Positions 17,372 through 26,200 of a stretch of DNA of 64,000 nucleotides are shown here, piece after piece (positions within the stretch are counted from its first letter, which is position 1; each line of letters starts with the position of its first letter). The notes under the pieces were generated by a model, which worked only from the letters and a program-made list of their open reading frames with translations, ran no database searches and was not told the origin of the DNA. This DNA comes from Burkholderiaceae bacterium. GTDB lineage: Bacteria > Pseudomonadota > Gammaproteobacteria > Burkholderiales > Burkholderiaceae_E. The stretch spans positions 1 through 64,000 of the forward strand of contig JACKLP010000014.1 in NCBI GenBank assembly GCA_024235875.1. Reading direction: 5' to 3'. The position numbers and the translations under genes were made by a program.

Positions 17372-19513
17372 TCAGCTCTCGAAGTGCCGCAGAAGGACTC
17401 GGCGAACCTGCTGGGCAGCATGCTGCGCCAGGCTTCGAGAGCCATGGTCGAAGCGTACGAGCGCGGTGCCGCCAGCGCGATGCAGTACGTTGGCCTGGAG
17501 TGCGACGTCGACCAGGAATACCGGTTGGCGGGCCCGGAGTCCCGCGGGGTCATCGGCAAGCGTCGGGATCGTACCGCCACCGCGGTCGCCCAGTGCCGCG
17601 CTCGGGAGCGTATCGGTGGCGGCCAGGATCTGGGTCTCGACGCGGGCCGGGAACTCACGCCCGGGCGCCTCGCGCAGGCGGACGGCGACATCGACGATTT
17701 CACCGCGCACGCGCGGTGCGAGCTCGTTTTCGAGCGCCACGCGAACCGTCGTGGGGTCGCCCGTCATGATGTGGCCCACCACCTCGCCCTGCGCCAGGAA
17801 TCGGCCCTGCAGGTCCTGTGGTCGGTTGAGCGCCAGCCGGCCGTTGGCGTCGGCTCGCACGGTCAGGCCGTCGACCATTCGACGGGTCCGGGTGACGGCC
17901 GCCTGGGCCGCCGCGATCTTTTCCTCGAGCTCGGCCATTCGCAGTGGATCGTTGTCGAGCTTCGAGACCCGTTCGACTTCGAGTGCCTCGACCTCGGCCT
18001 GGGCGCGGGCAAGGTCTGCCTCGAGCACGGGATTGGCGAGCGTGAGGATCGGAGTTCCCGGGCGCACCGGCTGTCCGTCGGTGGCATGCACGGTCGTCAC
18101 GAATCCGCCGGCCACCGGCCTGACGAGTGCCTTCTCCGGCAGCCAGACCACGCCTTCGGCGACGGTGGTGAACGGCACGGGAACGAACAACACGGCGAGC
18201 AGTGCGACGAGCGTGCCGGTGGCGACCGTGGCGAGCGCGCCTTGTCGCTTGCCGCTGAGCGCTGGCGAGGACGTCACGAACTCGAGTCCTTTCCACGCCG
18301 GGCGCAGCAGCAGTGTCCAGATCCCCCCGGCGATCACCATGGCGCCGAGCGTCCAGTGGATATCGGCGATGAAGATCGATATCGCCCCGAAGACGAACAG
18401 ACGGTAGACCCAGGACGCCGCGCCGTAGCCAATCAGCCAGGGCACCTCGCCCGGACCGACGGGAGGAGCCTTCACGCTCTTGAGGCCAAGCAAACGGTGC
18501 TGTGCGAGATAGCGCCAGTAGGCGCTCGAACGCGGTCCCAGGTTCGGGATCTCGAGCAGGTCGGCCAGGACGTAGTAGGCATCGAATCGCAGCAGCGGGT
18601 TGCCGTTGAAGGCGAGGGTCGACACCGAGCCGATCACGATCGCCGCCAGCGAAGCCTCACGCACCAGACCGTCTTCTACGATTGCCCACACGAAGACGGC
18701 GAGCGACGCGATCAGCAGCTCGGCGGCGATGCCCGCCGCGGCCACCAGGGCGCGTTCGCGCTTGTCCGCGAACAGGGTCGAGCTCGACGCGTCCACGTAC
18801 GGAACCGGCGTGAGCACGAGCAGTCTGACGCCCAGCTCGGTGACCGTGCCACCGTAGCGCCGCACCGCCATGCCATGAGAGAACTCGTGCGCGATCTTGA
18901 GCAGTGGGTAGATGATCCACATCACGAACAGGAAGCGCGGTTCGCGCCAGGCCGCCGATGCCGTGGCGAAAAGCTCGCTCAGGTTGACCAGCGCCACCAG
19001 GGCGGCGAGTGCGGCCAGTGCGCCCCATGCCCAGGCACCCGGCACGGAGAACAACGTGCGTGCAAGGCCGTCGAGGCGAACCAGGATCGCGCTTGGGTCG
19101 AACAGCATCAGCCTGAACGACAGTGGATTCACCGCGCCCAGCGTGGCGGCCCGACGCCGCTCGCCGGCGCGTCGCTCGAGCTGGCGCGCATCGGGTGCGA
19201 GTTGACCATGCAATAGCTGTGCTTCATTGAGCTGGGCCAGCGCCTGGAGAACATCGCCCTGGGTCGGTGCATCGTCGCCAAGGCGCTCGAGCAGGTCGCG
19301 CCATACGGTATCGACCGTGGTGCTGCCATCGAGTCGGGCAAGCAACTCGTAGGCGGTTCGATTGACGCGATGATGACGACCGTTGACGGGGTCGTGGAGC
19401 ACGTACCAGATCACGCCCCTGTAACTGTGGCGGGCGATCTGGACGCTGCTGCGCACACTCGGACGCAGCTTGGCCACCCGGTACCAGTCGTCGCTGAGCA
19501 GTTGTTCGGCCAT
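17372..19513 (-). CDS. PqqD-like / site-2-protease-like (M50) / HlyD fusion membrane protein, operon copy
   Basis: A 713-residue paralogue of the protein at 931-3078. Residues about 15-105 form a PqqD-like winged-helix domain (YVLHDPVNGRHHRVNRTAYELLARLDG). A multi-span core has the zinc site HEFSH at 209-213 and the distal motif NPLLRFDAYY with Asp311; the usual Gly after that Asp is Ala here. After a span near 435 comes a HlyD adaptor with lipoyl halves (VRPVAGGFVTTVHATDGQPV and LTVRADANGRLALN) and a coiled coil between. It is 3 nt downstream of the GAF-HlyD gene and 4 nt upstream of the SecA-like gene. It may recognise a leader peptide, cleave it and pass the product to the periplasm, but no substrate gene is visible in the window. 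Confidence 0.82.
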   Translation of the reverse strand: MAEQLLSDDWYRVAKLRPSVRSSVQIARHSYRGVIWYVLHDPVNGRHHRVNRTAYELLARLDGSTTVDTVWRDLLERLGDDAPTQGDVLQALAQLNEAQLLHGQLAPDARQLERRAGERRRAATLGAVNPLSFRLMLFDPSAILVRLDGLARTLFSVPGAWAWGALAALAALVALVNLSELFATASAAWREPRFLFVMWIIYPLLKIAHEFSHGMAVRRYGGTVTELGVRLLVLTPVPYVDASSSTLFADKRERALVAAAGIAAELLIASLAVFVWAIVEDGLVREASLAAIVIGSVSTLAFNGNPLLRFDAYYVLADLLEIPNLGPRSSAYWRYLAQHRLLGLKSVKAPPVGPGEVPWLIGYGAASWVYRLFVFGAISIFIADIHWTLGAMVIAGGIWTLLLRPAWKGLEFVTSSPALSGKRQGALATVATGTLVALLAVLFVPVPFTTVAEGVVWLPEKALVRPVAGGFVTTVHATDGQPVRPGTPILTLANPVLEADLARAQAEVEALEVERVSKLDNDPLRMAELEEKIAAAQAAVTRTRRMVDGLTVRADANGRLALNRPQDLQGRFLAQGEVVGHIMTGDPTTVRVALENELAPRVRGEIVDVAVRLREAPGREFPARVETQILAATDTLPSAALGDRGGGTIPTLADDPAGLRARQPVFLVDVALQANVLHRAGGTALVRFDHGSRSLAQHAAQQVRRVLLRHFES

Positions 19514-19516
19514 GAC

Positions 19517-21259
19517 CTAGACCTTCCAGCGCCAGATCGATTCGCGCAGCCACTGCCAGGCTCGATGCCCCAGAGTCCACGCGAGGCTGCGCTCTTCGGT
19601 CTCGATCTTGGCGACCCCTTCCAAGCCGGGACGGCTTCCCGCCGGATGGTTGGTCGCGCGTGCCTCGACCTCGAAGAAGTTGCGCCCGTCGCGGTTGCTG
19701 GCGATCGGCGTGATGCGGGAGACCTGGATGTCGACGGTGCCGCCCTCGAGGGCCGTCAACAGCAGGCGGCCCTGTTGTCCGATCGCGACCGATCCGATGT
19801 CGCGCTCGTCGACTTCGACGATCACGCGGAAGCGGTCGGCCGGGGCGATCTTGACCAGGGTCTCACCGCGCTTGACCGGCGCACCGAGAGACTGCGAGAG
19901 GTCCCCCTCGATGACGATGCCGTCGAACGGTGCGACCAGTCGAGAACGACGCAATTGTTCGTCGACGCTCGCCAACTGTGCCCGCGCCTGTGCCAGCTTG
20001 GATTGCTGGATCGCGATACGGGTCTGGTCTTCCTTGGACAAGGCCTCGCCGTACTGCTTCTCGATCTGAGCGACCTCGGATCGCCACTTGCTGCGCTCGA
20101 GCGAGAGCTCGCGGTCATCCAGTTCGACGACCGGCTGGCCCGCCTGCACGCGTTCTCCGGGGCGGACGTGGACCTGTCCGATGTAGCCGTCAACCGGTGC
20201 GGCGAGGACCCGCTGGACTTCTCCCTCGAGCCGGGCGTGCGCGGTCACCCGATAGGTCACCGGCCAAAGCATCGCGACCAGCGCGAGCGCAAGCGTGACG
20301 CCGGCGGCGATCTTCACGCCGGTTCGACGCGGCCCGAACACGCGTCGACTGCTGCGCATAAGCGAGCCGACCATCCGACCTCCGATCGCGCGGTCTTGCT
20401 GGTACTTCATGTCGAGCATGGGACCGGCGATCGCGGCGACCGTCTCGACCGTCTCGATGACCTGCGCCTCGAGCATCGCGCGATCGGCGAACTCGACCGA
20501 GAGCGCGCCGATCAGTTCACGGTTCTCGTCGGTCGCCACCAACAACGGTACCGTGCATATCGACACCGGTCCGTGGGCGTCGAAATATCGAGCATGCGCG
20601 ATCGACAGCGCGGAATCGCCCTCGCGCGACGGATATACGACGGTCGCGGCCTGGTCGATGGCCTCGTCCATCGCGTTCGACAGTCCTCGAACCACCGGGG
20701 CCTGCTCTGCAATCGTGGCTGCGCCCGAGACGGCGCGCACGCGAGTGGCGTGCGAATCGTAGATTCCGATCGCCACCCGCGAGGCACCCAGCGCCTCGGC
20801 AAGTTCATTCGCGAACGCGCGCGCCGCCGGCTCGAAACGTCCGTGCTCCGAAATCACCGTGACCAGTCGAAGGACCTCGTCGCCCTTGCCTGGCTCCGCG
20901 CTCGGGTGGGTCTGCTGCGGCGAATGCGCGCCGAGCCCCTGGGGCACGATCATCGCGATCGCACCGCCAGGTGTGCCGGGGGTCGCGTCGGCCAAGGGGA
21001 AGGCCAGCAGCGTCAGTTCGGGGTGCTGGTCGGTTGCAGGCGCACGCCTGGCGAGCGTATCGGCCTCGGCCAGGGCCTGGGCGGCCAGCTCGACCAATGC
21101 ATTGGCGGGTCGACTGCCCTGAGGCCAGACGGCATGGAGCCTGGCCCGGTCCTGCGCTGACCGGCGCATGATCAGTACGGCCGACGACGAGCGCGCCGGT
21201 GGCGCATCCCCGACCGACTGCTTCGCTCGTCTGGATTCCTGGACGCTATTCACGAACAT
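19517..21259 (-). CDS. GAF-domain HlyD-family adaptor
   Basis: A 580-residue protein joining a cytoplasmic sensor to a periplasmic adaptor. Residues about 130-290 form a GAF domain (VTVISEHGRFEPAARAFANELAEALGASRVAIGIYD ... split: RFEPAARAFANELAEAL, GASRVAIGIYD, ISICTVPLLV region). A single span follows (about 318-340, GVKIAAGVTLALALVAML), then lipoyl halves (AAPVDGYIGQVHVRPGERV and VAPFDGIVIEGDLSQSLGA) on either side of a coiled coil. It is first in the five-gene operon; the ATG at 21259 has only a weak site upstream and a GTG two codons later is possible. GAF domains bind small molecules or cyclic nucleotides, so the operon's own diguanylate cyclase is a plausible signal source, by inference only. 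The truncated adaptor at the left edge is its probable paralogue. Confidence 0.85.
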   Translation of the reverse strand: MFVNSVQESRRAKQSVGDAPPARSSSAVLIMRRSAQDRARLHAVWPQGSRPANALVELAAQALAEADTLARRAPATDQHPELTLLAFPLADATPGTPGGAIAMIVPQGLGAHSPQQTHPSAEPGKGDEVLRLVTVISEHGRFEPAARAFANELAEALGASRVAIGIYDSHATRVRAVSGAATIAEQAPVVRGLSNAMDEAIDQAATVVYPSREGDSALSIAHARYFDAHGPVSICTVPLLVATDENRELIGALSVEFADRAMLEAQVIETVETVAAIAGPMLDMKYQQDRAIGGRMVGSLMRSSRRVFGPRRTGVKIAAGVTLALALVAMLWPVTYRVTAHARLEGEVQRVLAAPVDGYIGQVHVRPGERVQAGQPVVELDDRELSLERSKWRSEVAQIEKQYGEALSKEDQTRIAIQQSKLAQARAQLASVDEQLRRSRLVAPFDGIVIEGDLSQSLGAPVKRGETLVKIAPADRFRVIVEVDERDIGSVAIGQQGRLLLTALEGGTVDIQVSRITPIASNRDGRNFFEVEARATNHPAGSRPGLEGVAKIETEERSLAWTLGHRAWQWLRESIWRWKV

Positions 21260-21264
21260 TTCCG

Positions 21265-21347
21265 CGCTTGGCGGGTTCTCTCGACTCTGGCTGGTCCTCG
21301 GATCGTGGGACAGCCGGTCGGGGTTCTGAACAGAGACCCGCCAAGCG
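21265..21347. promoter_or_regulatory. Spaced inverted repeat upstream of the GAF-HlyD operon
   Basis: CGCTTGGCGGGTTCTC (about 21265-21280) is mirrored by GAGACCCGCCAAGCG (21333-21347) with one inserted base and about 50 nt between the arms. It starts 6 nt upstream of the GAF-HlyD start codon, inside the 224-nt gap before the ferritin gene. It could be an operator, or a long-stem leader structure that would hide the start region. The rest of the gap (21348-21483) is GC-rich with nothing clear. Confidence 0.4.
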
Positions 21348-21483
21348 AGCTAAAAGAGGGGATCGGCGGCCGGCGCCCGGACACGAACGCGAGACAAGGC
21401 TGCCTTCCGACGCCTGGCGCCGACCGTCCGGCGCCTCGTCGGATCGTCCGGCAACGGCGAGGCGTTCGCCCCGCCGCGCTGAA

Positions 21484-22563
21484 TCAGAGCGGGATCCCGC
21501 CCCCGATCAGGGCGCCGATCGCATAGGTCGCGGCACCCGCGCCGGCACCGATGCCAAGCATGCGCAAGCCCGACAAGATGGCGCTGCGACCCGTGAACAT
21601 CGAGAGGGCCGCGCCGACGCCGAACAGCGCGAAGCCGGCCAGCACCGCCGCCGTCGGGAATGCGATGTCGGCCTTGGTGAGGACGAAGGGCAGCAGGGGC
21701 ACGAGTGCCCCGATCGCGAATGCGGCGAACGAAGCCGATGCCGCGCCCCATGGCGAGCCAAGTTCGTCGGGGTTCAGGCCGAGTTCTTCGCGTGCGAGCG
21801 TATCGAGCGCTCGCTCGGGGTCGGCGATCAGGGTGTTGGCAAGCCGAGTGGCCTCTTCATGCTCGAGCCCCTTGGCTTCGAAGATCACCGCCAGCTCCTG
21901 TGCTTCTTCTTCCGGGTATTCGCGCAGCTCGGCCGCCTCCAGGCCGATCTGGTACTCGAACACCTCGCGTTGCGATCGCACCGACACGTACTCGCCGGCG
22001 GCCATCGAGAACGCCCCCGCCAGCAATCCGGCGATACCGGTCAGCAGCAGCGTCCTCGAATCGGACGCCGCGCCCGCCATCCCGAGGATGAGACTGGTAT
22101 TCGAGACCAGACCGTCGTTGATGCCGAACACGGCCGCGCGCAGATTGCCGCTGCCGGTGTGGTGGCGCCGACCGATGAATTCGGGGCTGCGGCCGACCGG
22201 TCCATGGCCGCCGACCGGGCTGGGCGAGTAGGCCGACAAGCCCCGGACCTTCTGCGCCGCGAGCATCTGGCGAACGGCCCGGATACCGAGCTTGCGTGCC
22301 AGGACGAGGGCCGTGCGTGCGGACAGCCCCAGCTCGATCGGGCTCGGGCGCGCGCCGCCGGCGGCCTCGATCTTGCCGCCCCAGATGTCCGCCTGGTGCC
22401 TGGCGGCACTGGCCAGCTTGGCGAACATCGCCGAAAGCTTGGGGTCGCCCTCGATCTCGGCCAAGGCGTCGTAGAGCATCGCCGAGCGTTCCTCTTCGAC
22501 GTAGCCGTCGAGCATCTCCGCAGGATCGGCGGCCGGATCAGGCTTCGAGGGGGTATCAGGCAT
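21484..22563 (-). CDS. mbfA: Membrane-bound ferritin: ferritin-like domain fused to VIT1/CCC1 transporter
   Basis: A 359-residue MbfA-type protein. The N-terminal 130 residues are ferritin-like (EEERSAMLYDALAEIEGD ... ARHQADIWGGKIEA) with the Glu and His ligands of a diiron site. A linker follows, then a VIT1/CCC1-type domain: two spans (FGINDGLVSNTSLILGMAGA, LLLTGIAGLLAGAFSMAAGEYVS), a charged cytosolic segment (about 195-270) and three more spans. MbfA proteins export iron and are under iron-responsive control in alphaproteobacteria and relatives. The start overlaps the end of the phosphatase gene by 8 nt, so the pair is one unit. The symbol rests on domain architecture. Confidence 0.88.
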   Translation of the reverse strand: MPDTPSKPDPAADPAEMLDGYVEEERSAMLYDALAEIEGDPKLSAMFAKLASAARHQADIWGGKIEAAGGARPSPIELGLSARTALVLARKLGIRAVRQMLAAQKVRGLSAYSPSPVGGHGPVGRSPEFIGRRHHTGSGNLRAAVFGINDGLVSNTSLILGMAGAASDSRTLLLTGIAGLLAGAFSMAAGEYVSVRSQREVFEYQIGLEAAELREYPEEEAQELAVIFEAKGLEHEEATRLANTLIADPERALDTLAREELGLNPDELGSPWGAASASFAAFAIGALVPLLPFVLTKADIAFPTAAVLAGFALFGVGAALSMFTGRSAILSGLRMLGIGAGAGAATYAIGALIGGGIPL

Positions 22564-23230
22564 GGGTTATCGCGTCCGCGCGGTCCGGATGCTCGAGGTG
22601 GGGGATACAGTTGAAGCTGACGACCCGGAATCCGTCGCGCACGCTCACGAGCTCGCAAAAGCCGGTGTTGCGGAACTGGAGGTTCAGCTCGATCGCCACG
22701 GCCGCAGGCGCCTGGATCAAGCCGGTGAGCACACGGCTGATCGCGCCGCCCGAACTGACCACGAGCGCGGCGTCGTCCCGGGACAGTCCGGCGGCTGCCT
22801 CGCGCAGGCCGTCGAGCATGCGATCACCGAAGGCGGCCCAGGTCTCGGGGACGCCCTCGAGCGAGCCATCCGCCCAGGCCAGCATCGCGAGCCGGAAGGT
22901 CTTCCAGTAGTCGCGGTAGTCGCGGCGCTGGTGCGCGATCTGGTCGGCACCAGCCGTGAAGGCGCGATAGATCGCGTCGCCGTCGTACTCGTTCAGGCCC
23001 GGGTGCTCGAGCACGACCGGTGGCGGTGCGTCGAGCGCCGAAAGGATGTTCTCGGCCGTCTCGCGCTGACGGCGCATCGTGCCGCTGAGTGCGCGCGTGA
23101 AACGAAGTCCGCGCGTGGCCATGTGGTCGCCGAGCCAACGCGCCTGGCGGTGACCGAGCGCGGAGAGACGGTCGTAGTCGTCGGTTCCGAACGACGCCTG
23201 GGCGTGGCGGACGAGATAGATGGTCGACAT
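22556..23230 (-). CDS. Histidine phosphatase family protein
   Basis: A 224-residue phosphoglycerate-mutase-like phosphatase. The catalytic signature RHAQ (in YLVRHAQASFG) is at the N-terminus, with a second Arg (SGTMRRQRETAENIL) and later Glu and a VVSSGGAISRVL strand where the second catalytic His is normally found as SHG; here the sequence is SSGG, so that His is not at the usual position. The start chosen is the ATG directly before STIYLVRHAQ. It is upstream of and overlaps mbfA by 8 nt. Substrate unknown. Confidence 0.85.
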   Translation of the reverse strand: MSTIYLVRHAQASFGTDDYDRLSALGHRQARWLGDHMATRGLRFTRALSGTMRRQRETAENILSALDAPPPVVLEHPGLNEYDGDAIYRAFTAGADQIAHQRRDYRDYWKTFRLAMLAWADGSLEGVPETWAAFGDRMLDGLREAAAGLSRDDAALVVSSGGAISRVLTGLIQAPAAVAIELNLQFRNTGFCELVSVRDGFRVVSFNCIPHLEHPDRADAITHA

Positions 23231-23335
23231 TCCGGAATTATCGCAGGTGGAAGGCAACGCAGAGCCCGTCGCCGCCAAATCGGGTCTAATCGCGGTTCAT
23301 GACCCGGCTCCGGCATGAGCCCATGGAGGACGACA

Positions 23336-24877
23336 TTGCATCCGTCTCATCACGCCAAGCGAACGCCCGACAAGCCCGCCTACATCATGGCCGATGGCGG
23401 CGAGGTCGTGACCTACGCCGAGCTCGAGGCACGTTCCAACCGGATCGCGCACCTGTTCCGCGATCGTGGCTTGCGTCCGGGCATGCACATCGCGCTGTTG
23501 ATCGAGAACCATCCGCGCTTCTACGAGATCTGCTGGGCGGCCCAGCGCGCCGGGCTCATCTACACGGCGATCAGCACGCGCCTGACCGCGGCCGAGGCCG
23601 GCTACATCGTCGAGAACTGCGAGGCCAGGCTGTTCATCGGATCCAAGGCGCTGGGCGAGGTCGCGACCGCGCTGAGATCGCTGGTTCCCGCGATCGAGAC
23701 CTGGTTGATGGTCGGCGGTACGGAGCCGGGCTTCGATTCGCTCGAGTCGGTCGTGGCGCGATATCCGACCGAACCGATCGCCGACGAAGTCGCCGGCTAC
23801 GACATGCTCTATTCGTCGGGCACCACCGGTCGGCCCAAGGGGGTGACCGTTCCGTTCCTGAACGAGCCGATCGACGCCGGCAATCCCTTGCTCACGGTCA
23901 GCAGCAAGCTCTACGGCATCGATGAGAACACCGTGTACCTGTCGCCGGCGCCGCTCTACCACGCCGCGCCGCTGCGCTTCAACATGACGGTGATGCGGTT
24001 GGGCGGCACCAGCGTGATCATGGAGCACTTCGATGCCGAGCGTTACCTTGCGCTGATCGGTCAGTATCGGATCACGCATTCACAGCTCGTGCCGACGATG
24101 TTCGTGCGCATGCTCAAGCTGCCCGAAGCGGTTCGTCGCGCCTACGATGTGTCCACGCTTCGCTGCGCGATCCATGCGGCCGCGCCATGCCCGATTCCGG
24201 TGAAGCAACAAATGATCGACTGGTGGGGGCCGGTCCTCTGGGAGTACTACGCGGGCACCGAGGGCAACGGGCTCACGATGGTGAACTCGGAAGAGTGGCT
24301 GGCCCACCCAGGCACGGTCGGCCGGGCAGTCGTCGGCGAGCTGAAGATCTGCGACGACGACGGCGCCGAGTTGCCGGCCGGCGAGCAGGGAACGGTGTAT
24401 TTCGCCGGCGGGCGGGAATTCTCGTACCACGGCGATGACGAGAAGACCGCGTCGTCACGCAACGAACACGGGTGGACCACACTGGGCGACGTCGGATACG
24501 TGGACGCCGACGGCTACCTCTACCTGACCGACCGAAAGGCCTTCATGATCATCTCGGGCGGGGTCAACATCTACCCGCAAGAGGCCGAGAACGTGCTGGT
24601 CATGCACCCCAAGGTCTTCGACGTCGCGGTCTTCGGCGTGCCCAATGAAGATTTCGGCGAGGAAGTCAAAGCCGTGGTGCAGCCGCGCGACATGGCCGAC
24701 GCCGGCCCCGAACTGGCGGCCGAGCTGATCGAGTTCTGTCGGCAGCGGCTCGCGCACGTGAAGTGCCCGCGCACGGTCGACTTCGAGGCGGAGTTGCCGC
24801 GTCATCCGACCGGCAAGCTCTACAAGCGGCTATTGCGTGATCGATACTGGAAGGATCACGCCAATCGGATTCTCTGA
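23336..24877 (+). CDS. AMP-dependent acyl-CoA synthetase/ligase
   Basis: A 513-residue adenylate-forming enzyme that activates a carboxylic acid with ATP and joins it to CoA. The P-loop YSSGTTGRPKGV (about 160-171), the A5 motif YAGTEGNG, the hinge motif YLTDRKAFMIISGGVNIYPQE and the C-terminal lysine in PTGKLYKR are all present. I chose a TTG start at 23336 because a perfect GGAGGA lies 5 nt upstream (23325-23330) and the protein then begins MHPSHHAKRTPDKPAY, the usual family N-terminus; an in-frame ATG at 23315 is the alternative. It is convergent with a CoA-transferase gene. Substrate probably a fatty or aromatic acid. Confidence 0.92.
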   Translation: MHPSHHAKRTPDKPAYIMADGGEVVTYAELEARSNRIAHLFRDRGLRPGMHIALLIENHPRFYEICWAAQRAGLIYTAISTRLTAAEAGYIVENCEARLFIGSKALGEVATALRSLVPAIETWLMVGGTEPGFDSLESVVARYPTEPIADEVAGYDMLYSSGTTGRPKGVTVPFLNEPIDAGNPLLTVSSKLYGIDENTVYLSPAPLYHAAPLRFNMTVMRLGGTSVIMEHFDAERYLALIGQYRITHSQLVPTMFVRMLKLPEAVRRAYDVSTLRCAIHAAAPCPIPVKQQMIDWWGPVLWEYYAGTEGNGLTMVNSEEWLAHPGTVGRAVVGELKICDDDGAELPAGEQGTVYFAGGREFSYHGDDEKTASSRNEHGWTTLGDVGYVDADGYLYLTDRKAFMIISGGVNIYPQEAENVLVMHPKVFDVAVFGVPNEDFGEEVKAVVQPRDMADAGPELAAELIEFCRQRLAHVKCPRTVDFEAELPRHPTGKLYKRLLRDRYWKDHANRIL

Positions 24878-24920
24878 ACTCGCCGGGCGCGTCTGCCCTG
24901 GGCCGTGATTCTCGCTGTCC

Positions 24921-26138
24921 TCAGACCACGCCATCGGCGCGCAGGCCGGCGATCTCGGCGCTCGAGTAGCCGATTTCGGCCAGGATCTCGTCGGTGTGCT
25001 CGCCAAGCGTCGGCGGGCGGTGGCGGATCGCGCCCGGCGTATCCGACAACCAGATGGGTGCGGACGCGACCGGTGCCGGCCGCGGCAGGCCCGGATAGTC
25101 GATCGCCTGCATCAGTCCGAGCGCATTCACCTGGGGATGGTCGAGCGCGGCCTGCGGCGATAGCACCGGTCCGCACGGGATCTTCGCTTCACCGAGGACT
25201 TGCACGATCTGCGCCGTGTCGCGCTCGGCGCACCATCGTGCCATCCGCTCGCTGATGATCTCGCCATGGCGCCCACGCGCCTCGTCGTCGGCGAAGCGAG
25301 GATCTTCCAGCCACTGAGGCTCCCCCATCAGGCGGGCCCATCGTGCGTAGAGCGGCTGCCCGACGACTTGCACCAGCACCCAGCCGTCGCGGGCCCGGAA
25401 GATGTCGACCGGCGCCGCCGTCTGGCCGCGATTTCCGGTCGGCACGCGGTCGGCTTCGATGACCGCCTGTTCGATCAGCGTCGCATTGGTCGCCGAGATC
25501 GCGGTGCCCAGCAACGAACCCTCGACCACCTGGCCGCGCCCGGTGCGGGCGCGAGCCATCAATGCCGCCATCGTGCCGAACGCACAGTGCAACGCGGTGC
25601 CGAAGTCGACCCAGTTGACCGCGGCTCGGTAGGGCGGTTGGCCTTCGCCGGTCATGTACAAGGCACCCGACATCGCCTGGCCGACCCCGTCGAAGCCCAC
25701 GTTCGATGCCATCGGTCCGGTGGCACCGAAAGCGGAGCTGGTGGTCAGGATGATGTCGGGGCGGATGCTGCACAGGTGCTCGTAGTCCAGGCCCATGGCC
25801 CGAAGCGCCGGCTTCGGGATATTGGCCACCACCACGTCCGCGCTCGCGACCAGTCTTCGCACGACCTCGCGGCCGGCGGTGGTCATCGGATCGAGCGTCA
25901 GGGAGCGCTTGTTGCGCGCCATCTGCAGGAACAGCGCGCCGTCGCCGTCGGCGCCGACCGGCGAGACGAAACGGTCTTCGCTTCCGTCGCGCTTCTCGAT
26001 GCGGATCACGTCGGCGCCGTACTCGGCCAGCAAGGTCGCGCAGTAAGGGCCCGCGATATAGCGCCCGAAATCAAGAACCCGGATCCCGTGCAGCGGGGCG
26101 AGCGCGTCGGCATTGGTTTCTGTCACGAGGGTCTCCAT
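24921..26138 (-). CDS. CaiB/BaiF (class III) CoA-transferase
   Basis: A 405-residue class III CoA-transferase that swaps CoA between two acids. The N-terminal GIRVLDFGRYIAGPYCATLLAEYGADVIRIE strand (quoted in part: VLDFGRYIAGPYC, ADVIRIEK) and the catalytic Asp in GFDGVGQAMSG (about residue 166) are in place, as are MARNKRSLTLD and GRGQVVEGSLL. An in-frame GTG four codons in has a better-placed GGAG than the ATG chosen. It lies between the CoA ligase (convergent) and a surface acyltransferase (upstream, same strand side), so it may be part of a degradation route with the ligase. Substrate pair unknown. Confidence 0.92.
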   Translation of the reverse strand: METLVTETNADALAPLHGIRVLDFGRYIAGPYCATLLAEYGADVIRIEKRDGSEDRFVSPVGADGDGALFLQMARNKRSLTLDPMTTAGREVVRRLVASADVVVANIPKPALRAMGLDYEHLCSIRPDIILTTSSAFGATGPMASNVGFDGVGQAMSGALYMTGEGQPPYRAAVNWVDFGTALHCAFGTMAALMARARTGRGQVVEGSLLGTAISATNATLIEQAVIEADRVPTGNRGQTAAPVDIFRARDGWVLVQVVGQPLYARWARLMGEPQWLEDPRFADDEARGRHGEIISERMARWCAERDTAQIVQVLGEAKIPCGPVLSPQAALDHPQVNALGLMQAIDYPGLPRPAPVASAPIWLSDTPGAIRHRPPTLGEHTDEILAEIGYSSAEIAGLRADGVV

Positions 26139-26200
26139 GGTTTGTCGTTGAAGTCGCGGTCGAATACGGGTGTCGTGTTCTGCATGTTTCGACAGCGCCG

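Noticed and set aside
17366..19216. A 616-codon plus-strand frame over the operon M50-HlyD gene
   Set aside because: Antisense shadow; Arg/Asp/His-rich, with no domain.
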